64,000 bases of DNA from Halovivax gelatinilyticus (GTDB lineage: Archaea; Halobacteriota; Halobacteria; Halobacteriales; Natrialbaceae): positions 943,992 through 1,007,991 of the forward strand of contig NZ_CP101322.1 in assembly GCF_024300625.1 (NCBI RefSeq), written 5' to 3'. Below, one piece after another: positions 18,182-26,592 of this stretch. Positions within the stretch are counted from its first letter, which is position 1, and every line of letters begins with the position of its first letter. The notes beneath the pieces were generated by a model that saw nothing but the letters and a program-made list of their open reading frames with translations, made no database searches and was not told the origin of the DNA. Position numbers and translations under genes: made by a program.

Positions 18182-20299
18182 ATGCCAGCCGATATCGACG
18201 TCCTGCTCGTCGACAACGAGCCCAGTTTCGCCCAGTTAGCAGCTGAGATGCTCACGCGGGCAGACGACTCGCTCTCCGTGACCACCGTTACGAGCGCGTC
18301 GAACGCGCTCGAGACCGTCGAGGAAACCCCGATCGACTGCGTCGTCAGCGATTACGACATGCCCGGACTGAGCGGGCTCGAACTGCTAGAGGCAGTCCGC
18401 GAGGACAACGAAGACCTTCCGTTCGTGCTCTTTACCGGAAAGGGATCCGAGGAGATCGCGAGCGAGGCGATCGCCGCGGGCGTGACGGGCTACCTCCAGA
18501 AGAAATCCGGTCGCGAGCAGTACACCCTGCTCGCCAATCAGATCAGAAACGCCGTCGCCCAGTACCGCGCGGAGACGGAGCTTCGAGAGAGCGAAAAGCG
18601 CTACGAGCGAACCCTGACGGGGTTACACGAGACGACGCGCGACCTGATGCGCGCGGGGACGAAAGGGGAGATCTTCCGCGCGGCAGTCGACACCGCAGAC
18701 GAGATACTCGGCGTGCCGATCGTCGCGACCTACCGGTTCGATCCCACCGAGCGAAACCTCCAGCACGCCGCGTCGGTGTCGGCGACGGCGGAGGCGCTCG
18801 ATCCCGACCGGACGTACGAGCACGACGAGGGCCACGTCTGGGATATCTTCTCGACCGGCGAGATGGGGTACGTTCCGGACGTCCAGGCCGAGGTGGGTGA
18901 AGACACCGAACTCAGACGGCGGAGCGAAGTGATCGTCCCGCTCGGAACCCACGGAATGCTCGTCGCCGGCAGCGAGGCGCGCGACGGCTTCGACGAGACG
19001 ACTATCGAGCTGATCCAGATCCTGGCGGCGAACACCGAGGCGGCGCTCGACCGTGCAGAGCGCGAGCAGCTGCTTCGAGATCACGACCGGCGGCTCACCC
19101 ACCAGAACGAGGAGCTGACCCGGCTCAATCACACGAACGAACTCGTCAGGGAGATTACGCGGGGCGTCGCCCAGGCGACGACGCGCGAGGAGATCGAAAC
19201 CACGGTCTGTGACCGGCTGGTCGGCGGCGAACGCTACCTCGGCGCCTGGATCGCGCCGACGGACGATCCCTGGTCGCCCACCGCACGGAGCGGCATCGAG
19301 ACCGCGTACGCAGACCGCATCAGCGCAGACGGCGAGTCGGCACCCGAGGCCGACCTCGCCCGGCGAGCGATCGACGACGAGCGCGTCCAGGTCGTCCGGA
19401 ACGTCCTGGACGAGCCGGCCTGGGAGCCGCGGCGGTCGGTCGCGCTCACGGCGGGATTTCAGACCGTCCTCGCCGTGCCACTGATCGGACGGGACCGACG
19501 GTACGGCGCGGTCGTCGTTCACGCGCCGGCGGCAGACGCGGTGACCGACCGGGAGCGAGAGGTTCTCGCCGAACTCGGCGAAACGATCGGACACGCGATT
19601 CGGACGGCCGAACGAACGCGAGCGATGGTGACCGACGAGCGAGTCGAACTCGAACTCTCGTGTACGGACGAACAGTTGCTTTTCACCCAGCTCGCCCGGG
19701 TCCTCGATCGAACGATTACGCTCGAAGGCATCGTCGACCGCGCAGACGGACGGATCGTCTGTTTCGTTCGCGTTCCGGCGTACCCGGCCGACGAGGTAGA
19801 CTCGATTGCCGACGAGCTGGCGGTCGTCGAGAGCGCGGCCGCCATCAGTGAGGCTGAGGAGTCGGTTCTGGTCGACGTGACGATCACGTCGACGCCGTTG
19901 CTCGATATTCTCGCGGAGTTCGACACGCGTTTGCGTTCCGTAACTGCCGACGGTGAAATTAGTTCGATGACCGTTCAGCTTCCCCAGGGTGTGGACGCTC
20001 GATCGGTCATCGAGGGAATTCAGGAGGCCTACCCCACCACCGAACTCACCGCGCGCCGGGAGACGACGCGAAAACACTCCGGCGGACACGTAAACGGGAA
20101 AATCGAGTCGACATTGACGGCCAAACAGCTCGAAGCCCTGCAGTCTGCGTACTACAGCGGGTTCTTCGAGTGGCCTCGAGAGAGTACCGGCGAAGATCTC
20201 GCCGAGACGCTCGACGTCTCCGCTCCGACGCTTCACTATCACCTCAGGGCGGCCCAGCGCAAGCTGGTCGATCTGACCTTCGACGACGGTTCTAATTAA
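18182..20299 (+). CDS. Rec-GAF-GAF-HTH_10 transcriptional regulator (Bat-like), second copy
   Basis: A 705-residue regulator with the same plan as the 4880-7039 gene. The receiver (residues 6-125) has phosphoacceptor D57 (VVSDYDMPGLSGLE), T85 and K107. Two GAF-like domains (about 145-295 and 320-470) follow with a coiled-coil linker (REQLLRDHDRRLTHQNEEL), then a Bat-associated domain and an HTH_10 domain at the C-terminus (LTAKQLEALQSAY, GFFEWPR). Matching blocks in both proteins, such as TREEIETTVCDRL against TRAEIEGAVCDRL and VELELS against VELELT, show they are paralogues. The receiver here is of the DYDMPGLSG type, different from the first copy. No kinase is adjacent. Confidence 0.9.
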   Translation: MPADIDVLLVDNEPSFAQLAAEMLTRADDSLSVTTVTSASNALETVEETPIDCVVSDYDMPGLSGLELLEAVREDNEDLPFVLFTGKGSEEIASEAIAAGVTGYLQKKSGREQYTLLANQIRNAVAQYRAETELRESEKRYERTLTGLHETTRDLMRAGTKGEIFRAAVDTADEILGVPIVATYRFDPTERNLQHAASVSATAEALDPDRTYEHDEGHVWDIFSTGEMGYVPDVQAEVGEDTELRRRSEVIVPLGTHGMLVAGSEARDGFDETTIELIQILAANTEAALDRAEREQLLRDHDRRLTHQNEELTRLNHTNELVREITRGVAQATTREEIETTVCDRLVGGERYLGAWIAPTDDPWSPTARSGIETAYADRISADGESAPEADLARRAIDDERVQVVRNVLDEPAWEPRRSVALTAGFQTVLAVPLIGRDRRYGAVVVHAPAADAVTDREREVLAELGETIGHAIRTAERTRAMVTDERVELELSCTDEQLLFTQLARVLDRTITLEGIVDRADGRIVCFVRVPAYPADEVDSIADELAVVESAAAISEAEESVLVDVTITSTPLLDILAEFDTRLRSVTADGEISSMTVQLPQGVDARSVIEGIQEAYPTTELTARRETTRKHSGGHVNGKIESTLTAKQLEALQSAYYSGFFEWPRESTGEDLAETLDVSAPTLHYHLRAAQRKLVDLTFDDGSN

Positions 20300-20303
20300 T
20301 TAG
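20292..20303. repeat. Perfect palindrome at the 3' end of the regulator gene
   Basis: CTAATTAATTAG is a 12-base perfect palindrome covering the stop codon of the 18182 gene. It echoes the palindrome at its promoter (18130-18141). A T-rich tract (TTATTTTTAACC) follows near 20338-20349 and may terminate transcription. Confidence 0.5.
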
Positions 20304-20401
20304 TGTTGTCCATCCGACACTGCTAAACAGATAGAAGTTATTTTTAACCACCCCGCGGCCATACCACTATTTGGCGCTACGACGGTACTAGTCGCCATCC
20401 A

Positions 20402-20422
20402 CCCACCCCACCCCCCAATCCC
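20402..20422 (-). other. Potential G-quadruplex motif
   Basis: On the minus strand the segment has runs of at least three G separated by loops of 1-3 bases (GGG-ATT-GGGGGG-T-GGGG-T-GGG). This meets the usual four-run quadruplex pattern. It lies in the 246-base gap between the converging regulator and PIMT genes. Confidence 0.55.
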
Positions 20423-20545
20423 TTTACTGCGGTGGACCCCCCAACGCCCCTGACAGGTACGGCTACGTGCCGGGTCGGGTACGATATACACTGACTCCTC
20501 AGATCTATCCACACGGCGAACTATCGAGGCGCCAACCGACGCCGA

Positions 20546-21280
20546 TCAATCCGACTCCCACTCGATCCACTCGTGTTCCCACCCGCGATGGGCACCGGCG
20601 CGCTGGAGGGCGAACTCGCCGTCTTCGCGCATCGTTCGATTGCGCTCGATCGCCCCCGATTGCTCGCCGCGAACGAGCAACGGTTCGAACGAGACCGGAC
20701 CGTGTTCGACCCGTCCCGTCGACGTGACCGTGAGCAACCGCTGGGTGCTCGTTCCGCACGGAAAGACGAGTCGACCCCCGTCGGCGAGTTGCGCCCGGAG
20801 GGGATCGGGAACCGCAACGGCACTCGCCTCCAGGAGAATGCGATCGAACGGGGCGTACGCCGGTAGCCCCCGCACGCCGTCGCGACAGTCGACCAGGACG
20901 CCGTCGTACCCGGCCTCAGCCAGGTTCGAGCGAGCGGCGTAGACGGCCGGGCGAGCGATGTCCACCGCGTGGACGTTCGTTTCGCCGACGAGTTCGGCGA
21001 GCACCGCCGACGTGTAGCCGACACCCGCGCCCACGACGAGGACCGAGTCGTCGGGCTCAGGTGAGAGCGCCTCCAGCAACCGGGCAACATCGCTCGGGGC
21101 GAGAACGGTCGTTCCGAGGTGGTCGTACTCGCGGTCGGCGTAGGGGTCGACGCCATCCGGGACGAACGCCTCGCGCGGGACCGCCTGCATCGCCGCTGCG
21201 AGCGAGGCGTCGGTGAGAACGCCTTTCGACTCGTGCTGGAGCCCCTCGATCATGTCCGCCCGTACCACCGCCGGATCCAT
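20546..21280 (-). CDS. PIMT-like methyltransferase, divergent copy
   Basis: A 244-residue relative of protein-L-isoaspartate O-methyltransferase. The SAM-binding motif I reads VLVVGAGVGYTSAVLAEL (canonical VLEIGTGSGY) and the N-terminal PREAFVPD motif is present. The active-site segment that normally reads TxSAPH is TVLAPSD here, so isoaspartyl repair activity is doubtful. The start is ATG 21280 (MDPAVVRADM). It follows the canonical pcm gene by 93 bases on the same strand and probably shares a transcript. This tandem arrangement, with one conventional and one divergent copy, suggests a subfamily with another substrate. Confidence 0.85.
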   Translation of the reverse strand: MDPAVVRADMIEGLQHESKGVLTDASLAAAMQAVPREAFVPDGVDPYADREYDHLGTTVLAPSDVARLLEALSPEPDDSVLVVGAGVGYTSAVLAELVGETNVHAVDIARPAVYAARSNLAEAGYDGVLVDCRDGVRGLPAYAPFDRILLEASAVAVPDPLRAQLADGGRLVFPCGTSTQRLLTVTSTGRVEHGPVSFEPLLVRGEQSGAIERNRTMREDGEFALQRAGAHRGWEHEWIEWESD

Positions 21281-21373
21281 AGGGCGAGTATCCGACCGAC
21301 CGTTATCAAAGACGCGCTTGCACCGAGTCGGCTCGCTCACTGGTGGACAGCAGGCCGGCGACCGCTCGGTGGC

Positions 21374-22015
21374 TCATCCTCGAACCGAGACGAATCTGAC
21401 GGCGCCGTGTTCGCTTCGCTCGAACTCGTCGGCCGACGTCCGCGCTAGCCGGACGAGCGTCTGTCTGGCCGTTCCGATCGGGGCAAGAAACGTCCCGTCG
21501 TGACGAAGCTGGTCGAGAACGGCGGTCGGCGCCGTTCCGAGCGCACAGGTCGCGTACGCAGCCCGGTACGGTACGTTTTCCTTCCAGCCGTCGCGGCCGT
21601 CCCCGACGCGGATCGAAATCCCGTCGTAACCGAGCGCAGCGAGCCGGTCGCGCGCCGTCTCGGCCAGCGACTCGCTGTACTCGACGCTGTAGACGTTCTG
21701 GGCACCGACGAGTTCGGCCGTCACGGCCGCGTGGTAGCCACACCCCGTCCCGATCTCGAGGACTCGATCGCCGGGCTCGAGATCGAGCAATTCGGCCATG
21801 ATCGCCACTATGTGCGGGGCGCTCACAGTCTGACCGTCCCCGATCGGAAGCGGACGGTCTCGGTAGGCGTCTGTGCGTCGGGACTCGGGGACGAACGCGT
21901 GGCGCGGAACCGCCTCCATCGCGTCGAGTACGCGTTCGTCGTCGACGTGTCCGGCGAGCGTGTCCCGAAGGTCGCTACGGGCGGACGCGAACGGATCGGA
22001 ATCTGGGTCTGTCAT
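21374..22015 (-). CDS. pcm: Protein-L-isoaspartate O-methyltransferase
   Basis: A 213-residue canonical PIMT, which uses SAM to methylate isoaspartyl residues as the first step in repairing damaged proteins. Visible are PRHAFVPE, the substrate-binding GDGQTVSAPHIVA and motif I VLEIGTGCGYHAA, followed by VYSVEYSESL and LGYDGISIRVGDG. ATG 22015 (MTDPDSDP) is preferred; ATG 22045 would add ten residues. It lies directly upstream of the divergent PIMT-like gene and 57 bases downstream of the zinc-ribbon gene. Confidence 0.92.
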   Translation of the reverse strand: MTDPDSDPFASARSDLRDTLAGHVDDERVLDAMEAVPRHAFVPESRRTDAYRDRPLPIGDGQTVSAPHIVAIMAELLDLEPGDRVLEIGTGCGYHAAVTAELVGAQNVYSVEYSESLAETARDRLAALGYDGISIRVGDGRDGWKENVPYRAAYATCALGTAPTAVLDQLRHDGTFLAPIGTARQTLVRLARTSADEFERSEHGAVRFVSVRG

Positions 22016-22072
22016 GAAGTCGGATCGAGCGTTCAGCTCGGTCACCAGTCCGGTGTGAACGCGGCTCAGTCG

Positions 22073-22726
22073 CTACCAGGCCGACCACGCCGTCGAGGTC
22101 TCGTCCCAGGCGTAGACGCGTTTTGCGTCCTTCGCGAGAACCACGTCACCGTCCATCTCGTAGCGATCGCGATCGTAGCCTGCCGCGTCACCGCGAACGA
22201 CGACGGCGTCGATCGAGAACTCCTCGCTCTCGGCCGCCTCGGTCTCGCCGATCGTAAACTCGTAGTCGCCGGGAACGTACATCGTGATCGATCTGCTGTC
22301 GTCGCGACGGCCGTCTTCCGGGTGGATCGTGACGTTGACGGCGACGTTATCCACCTCCCGCGTCCAGACGGTTTCGATCTCGTCGGCGCGAGCCGACTCC
22401 CGTCGGCGCTGCTCGTCGAGTTCGACGCTCGTCACGCGGACCGTCGCGAGCACCTCGTCGGTCTCTAAGAGGAACTCGTCGCCGACCTCGACGCGCTCGT
22501 CTTCGGGCGTCGTCACGTTCGCGGTGAACGACTCGCCGCCCTGGGAAACGACGACGTCGAGGGTAACCTCGGGCGTCGACTCGGGCTGAATCTTGTGGAC
22601 GTGACCACACTCCCCACAGCGGACCGTTATCGATCCCTCGCCGGGTGAAAGAACCTCGTGGACCGTCTCCAGCTTTGGCGAACAGGCCGGACAGGGAACG
22701 CCGAGGCGGTCCTGAATCTCGCTCAT
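22073..22726 (-). CDS. Zinc-ribbon protein of the HVO_0476 type
   Basis: A 217-residue protein with an N-terminal zinc ribbon, CPAC at residues 12-15 and CGEC at 37-40, followed by an acidic beta-rich domain. The ribbon and the segment GSITVRCGECGHVHKIQPE match the haloarchaeal family I know by the locus name HVO_0476. Function unknown; such ribbons often bind RNA or protein. It shares its strand and close spacing with the PIMT pair and the aminopeptidase upstream, so the four genes may form one transcript. Confidence 0.8.
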   Translation of the reverse strand: MSEIQDRLGVPCPACSPKLETVHEVLSPGEGSITVRCGECGHVHKIQPESTPEVTLDVVVSQGGESFTANVTTPEDERVEVGDEFLLETDEVLATVRVTSVELDEQRRRESARADEIETVWTREVDNVAVNVTIHPEDGRRDDSRSITMYVPGDYEFTIGETEAAESEEFSIDAVVVRGDAAGYDRDRYEMDGDVVLAKDAKRVYAWDETSTAWSAW

Positions 22727-22768
22727 AGCCCCATTTACGGCTTCGCAGGTAAAAGGCGATTGGACCGA

Positions 22769-23725
22769 CTACGGCTCGGGCAACTCGATTTCGGTGTCGT
22801 CGGCGTAGACCGTAACGTCGCGAATGATACCGTCTAGGTGAATCGGCGCCTCGACGTCGCCGCCGATCCCCATGTCGTCACCGATCGCGATGTGGACCGT
22901 CCCGCCCGCTTTCTCGTCCAGGAGAACCGATCCGACCAGTTCCGTGACCGCGACGTTCGTCCCGATGCCGAGTTCGGCCAGGTTGTACGCCGCGTCGCCG
23001 ACGTCCGCCGCGGCCGCCTCGACCGTCTCGCGGATTTCGTCGTCGCTAATGTGCGTGACGAGGCCGTCTTCGACCTCGAACGTCAGCGCCTGTCCGTCGG
23101 CGAGACGGCCGTGCGGACGCATCGTCCCGTCGACTACGTACGTACCGTCGGCCGATTCAGGACTGACGAAGACCTCGCCGGCCGGCAGATTCGACATTTC
23201 ACCCGGCTCGTGGACGATTCCCGTATCGGCGTTCCACTCCCGGGTTGCGACGTCGAACGTGATGTCCGTCCCGCTCGGGCTCGTCACTCGCATCTCGCTC
23301 GCGCCGTCGACCTGCGCCAGGACGTCCGCACAGTGGCCTTCGATCTCCTCGTAGTCGGCGTCGAGGCCGGTCGTGAATACCTCGGGGGTGATCCCCGGAA
23401 GGGTCGCGACGCGCGCGCCGGCTTCGTTCGCGTCGCCGCGAGCGCGCGTATGACTCAGACTCTTCGTCGTCGGGGCGAGGACCACGTCCGAAGCCGCCAT
23501 CGCCGACGCTACCGGTTTCGGTGGCTCGCTCCCGTGGGTCGCTCCCGGCGGGTACCGAACCACGACCGCGTCGCTCGTAATTTCGCTCGCGACCTCGTAG
23601 AGCGCCTCGCCGATCGGTTCCCGTTTGTCGTCGGTGACGATCGAACACGACTCGTGTGACTCGAGCGCGAGACACTGTTCGACCGCCGTTTTACTGGCGT
23701 CCCGAAATGCGGCGTCTGATTCCAT
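22769..23725 (-). CDS. M29-like aminopeptidase (thermophilic metalloprotease family)
   Basis: A 318-residue protein related to the AmpS/aminopeptidase T group. It contains the C-terminal metal-site region with YNLAELGIGTN (about residues 244-254), EKAGGTVHIAIGDD (about 273-286) and APIHLDGIIRD, which supply Glu, His and Asp ligands for two metals in the family. Some relatives act as dioxygenases on pyridines, so the peptidase assignment is by family only. It is the first gene of the minus-strand group 20546-23725 and divergent from the PAP2 gene. Confidence 0.85.
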   Translation of the reverse strand: MESDAAFRDASKTAVEQCLALESHESCSIVTDDKREPIGEALYEVASEITSDAVVVRYPPGATHGSEPPKPVASAMAASDVVLAPTTKSLSHTRARGDANEAGARVATLPGITPEVFTTGLDADYEEIEGHCADVLAQVDGASEMRVTSPSGTDITFDVATREWNADTGIVHEPGEMSNLPAGEVFVSPESADGTYVVDGTMRPHGRLADGQALTFEVEDGLVTHISDDEIRETVEAAAADVGDAAYNLAELGIGTNVAVTELVGSVLLDEKAGGTVHIAIGDDMGIGGDVEAPIHLDGIIRDVTVYADDTEIELPEP

Positions 23726-23859
23726 ACGCCGATGTGTGCGGAGTGATCAGAAAGCCCTTCCCACTCGTCGACGGAAGTATAACGAGCGTAACTAGTTTTA
23801 TTCAGAATAGTTTCATATCGGCGATAGATTGTTGTAGCGGGAATACGACGCCAGAACGA

Positions 23860-24858
23860 ATGGTCCGTGACATCGTCCGCGAGACGTTCTGGGATGAGTC
23901 GACGAATCAGGCGTTCAGAGATACGACGCCGGATCCGGTCGTCTCCGCGCTCGAAGTGCTCACGCACCTCGGCGACGGTGCGGTCATCGTCGGGCTCGCC
24001 GTCTTACTCTACTGGTTCGGCGCGACCGATCGCCGCCGCGACCGCATCTTCGTCATCGCCGTCGGCCTCGCCGGAATGGCGATCGTCTCGGGTATCAAGG
24101 GGATCGTCGCACTCGAGCGGCCGACGGCGGCGCTTGCGTTCGCTCCCGTCGATTACCCGGGCTACACGTTTCCGAGCGCCCACGCGCTGGGGACGGCGGT
24201 CGTCTACACCGCCCTCGCGGCGGTCGCGACGATCGGCACCGCTCGTCAGCGCTACGCCGTCGCCGCCGTCATCATCGTCCTCGTGGCGTACTCCCGGGTC
24301 GTCATGGGCGTCCACTACCTCGGCGACGTGATCGTCGGCGTCGGGCTGGGACTGGCGTTCATCGCGCTCGTCATACGCGATCCCGATCCCGAAATCTCAG
24401 TGCTCTTCTCGCTCGCCGGCGCGACCGCGATCCTGGCTTACCTGCTCGGCTCGACGCAGTTCGTCACGCTGACCGTCGGCGCCTCGATCGGCGGCCTTGC
24501 GGGCTGGGCGTACGTCAAACCGCGGCGTCCCGATCCCTACGGCGCCTCCATCCTCGTCCTCGGCGTCCTCGTCCTGGGACTGTTCCTCGCGCTGCGGTGG
24601 CTCCAGGTCCTGGGCGCGCTCGAATGGACCGTCGACGCGCTCGGCTCCACCCTCGGCGTCGCACCAGCCATCGAAGTCGTCGGCTACGCGCTGGCCACCG
24701 CGGCCGCGGTCGCAGTCCCCAACGCCGCCGAACGGCTCGACGACTGGCCGGCCGTCCAGCGTCTGCAGGCCGTCCTCCCGTTCAGCGGTCGCACCGTCGA
24801 CCCGGAAAAGGTGTCGCTTCCAGGAGTCGACTCGGAGGACGATTCGGTGAGAAGCTGA
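23860..24858 (+). CDS. PAP2-family membrane phosphatase
   Basis: An integral membrane phosphatase of 332 residues with the three PAP2 motifs: K80-x6-R87P88 (KGIVALERP), PSAH at 105-108, and SRVVMGVHYLGD at 145-156 with the catalytic His and Asp. About eight further hydrophobic helices extend over the C-terminal half. Likely substrates are phosphatidate, polyprenyl diphosphate or other lipid phosphates on the outer membrane face. ATG 23860 is chosen since upstream codons cross the divergent promoter region. An A/T-rich element (GTTTTATTC, around 23796-23804) precedes the gene. Confidence 0.9.
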   Translation: MVRDIVRETFWDESTNQAFRDTTPDPVVSALEVLTHLGDGAVIVGLAVLLYWFGATDRRRDRIFVIAVGLAGMAIVSGIKGIVALERPTAALAFAPVDYPGYTFPSAHALGTAVVYTALAAVATIGTARQRYAVAAVIIVLVAYSRVVMGVHYLGDVIVGVGLGLAFIALVIRDPDPEISVLFSLAGATAILAYLLGSTQFVTLTVGASIGGLAGWAYVKPRRPDPYGASILVLGVLVLGLFLALRWLQVLGALEWTVDALGSTLGVAPAIEVVGYALATAAAVAVPNAAERLDDWPAVQRLQAVLPFSGRTVDPEKVSLPGVDSEDDSVRS

Positions 24859-25030
24859 GCCGGGACGTGACTCCACGGACTGGACGACACCCACGCTCCC
24901 GAATTCACGTTCACCTGCTACAGGCCTCCCGTTCGGCTGAGAGTGCCTGTGCCCACACCCGTGTTGACTGCCAACAACCTGAACACTCCAGTCCGACGGA
25001 AACCTCGAAACGATTAACCGCGTCGGTGCA

Positions 25031-25035
25031 GGAGG
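25031..25035 (+). promoter_or_regulatory. Shine-Dalgarno sequence of gap
   Basis: GGAGG lies 7 bases before ATG 25043. Most first genes in this window lack such a site, so this gene likely has a short leader instead of a leaderless mRNA. Confidence 0.6.
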
Positions 25036-25042
25036 TTCGCGC

Positions 25043-26056
25043 ATGATACAGGTCGCGATAAACGGGTACGGGACGATCGGAAAACGGGTCGCAGACGCCG
25101 TCACCGCACAGCCGGACATGGAAGTACTCGGCGTCGCGAAGACGCGGCCGAACTACGAGGCGCAGACGGCGATCGATCGGGGCTACCCGCTCTACGCCGC
25201 GATCGCCGATCGGGCCGACCAGTTCGCGGAGGCCGGGATGGATATCGCCGGACCGGTAGAAGAGCTCCTCGAGGTGGCCGACGTCGTCGTCGACGCCACG
25301 CCAGGCGGAATCGGCGAGCAGAACAAGTCACTGTACGTCGACCACGACGTGCCCGCGATCTACCAGGGTGGCGAAGACGCCGAGGTCGCCGACGTGAGCT
25401 TTAACGCCCGGTCGAATTACGAGGACGCGATCGGCGCCGAGCACGTCCGCGTCGTCTCCTGTAACACGACGGGACTCTCGCGCGTCATCGCGCCGCTTTC
25501 AGAAACCTACGGGATCGAGAAGGTGCGTGCGACGCTAGTGCGCCGCGGCGGCGACCCCGGCCAGACCTCCCGCGGACCGATCAACGACATTCTGCCGAAC
25601 CCGGTGACGATCCCGTCACACCACGGCCCCGACGTGAACACCATCTTCCCCGACATCGATATCGATACACTCGGGATGAAAGTGCCGGCGACGCAGATGC
25701 ACATGCACAGCCTGAACGTGACGCTCGAATCCACCCCGGACGCGAGCGAGGTTCGGGACCTGTTCGCCGACGAGCGCCGACTGTTCTTGATCCCCGAGTC
25801 GTTCGACATCGACGGTAGCGGCAAGTTGAAGGAGTACGCTCACGACGTCGGTCGGCCGCGCGGCGACCTCTGGGAGAACTGCATCTGGGAGGAGTCGATC
25901 TCGGTCGAGGGCGACGATCTCTACCTCTTTCAGGGGATCCACCAGGAGTCAGACGTCGTCCCGGAGAACGTCGACGCGATTCGGGCGATCACCAGCACGG
26001 CCGACAAGGCCGAAAGCGTTCAGACCACCGACGACGCGATAGGCGTCGGCTTCTGA
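25043..26056 (+). CDS. gap: Type II glyceraldehyde-3-phosphate dehydrogenase
   Basis: Archaeal phosphorylating GAPDH, 337 residues, interconverting glyceraldehyde-3-phosphate and 1,3-bisphosphoglycerate with NAD(P). The dinucleotide fold starts with [14 protein letters not shown] (residues 7-20), and the catalytic cysteine is C140 in SCNTTGLSR. The archaeal motif [15 protein letters not shown] and [14 protein letters not shown] follow. It is a single gene with its own Shine-Dalgarno sequence and is followed by hsp20. In haloarchaea the type II enzyme is generally linked to gluconeogenesis; that role is inferred here. Confidence 0.96.
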   Translation: MIQVAINGYGTIGKRVADAVTAQPDMEVLGVAKTRPNYEAQTAIDRGYPLYAAIADRADQFAEAGMDIAGPVEELLEVADVVVDATPGGIGEQNKSLYVDHDVPAIYQGGEDAEVADVSFNARSNYEDAIGAEHVRVVSCNTTGLSRVIAPLSETYGIEKVRATLVRRGGDPGQTSRGPINDILPNPVTIPSHHGPDVNTIFPDIDIDTLGMKVPATQMHMHSLNVTLESTPDASEVRDLFADERRLFLIPESFDIDGSGKLKEYAHDVGRPRGDLWENCIWEESISVEGDDLYLFQGIHQESDVVPENVDAIRAITSTADKAESVQTTDDAIGVGF

Positions 26057-26141
26057 GATCGGGTCGATTCTCCCACGGCGGCCGTCGTCACAGCTGTCCG
26101 CCGACAGAAAGTTTTTGCACGGGCGGACGCTACCTGTCCGT

Positions 26142-26540
26142 ATGAGACGAGACGACCGCGACGAACCCTTCGACGATCTCTTTCGCGAGATCGAACGGAT
26201 GATGAACGATATGATGAAGGGTGCGAACGTCGAGTTCGACTCCTCGGCGACGACGGTCGAGAACGGGTTCGGTGCCGACACCCACGTCGACATCCACGAT
26301 ACGGACGACGAGATTCGCGTCGTCGCCGACCTTCCGGGCGTCGAGAAGAAGAACATCGAACTCGAGTGCGACGGAAAGACGCTCACCATCTCGGCGCGAA
26401 GCGACCACCGCGAATACGACGAACGCGTCTCGCTTCCCCGGCGGGTGAACGAACACACCGCGAGTGCGACCTACAACAACGGAGTTCTCGAAGTCGTCTT
26501 CGAACCCGCAGAACAGAGTTCGGGAATCAGCCTGGAGTGA
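26142..26540 (+). CDS. Hsp20/alpha-crystallin small heat-shock protein
   Basis: A 132-residue small chaperone. A charged N-terminal segment with MMNDMMK is followed by the alpha-crystallin domain (about residues 48-125), containing VVADLPGVEKKNIELECDG and the conserved VFEPA region near the end; a short tail, SSGISLE, includes an I-x-L-like C-terminal anchor. ATG 26142 lies about 30 bases after the weak T-rich TATA element GTTTTTGC. It prevents aggregation of unfolded proteins in the cytoplasm. Transcribed alone. Confidence 0.9.
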   Translation: MRRDDRDEPFDDLFREIERMMNDMMKGANVEFDSSATTVENGFGADTHVDIHDTDDEIRVVADLPGVEKKNIELECDGKTLTISARSDHREYDERVSLPRRVNEHTASATYNNGVLEVVFEPAEQSSGISLE

Positions 26541-26592
26541 GGCCGCGGTACTGAATTCTCTCGATTCGACACACTGACGAGCGTGGCGTGTG

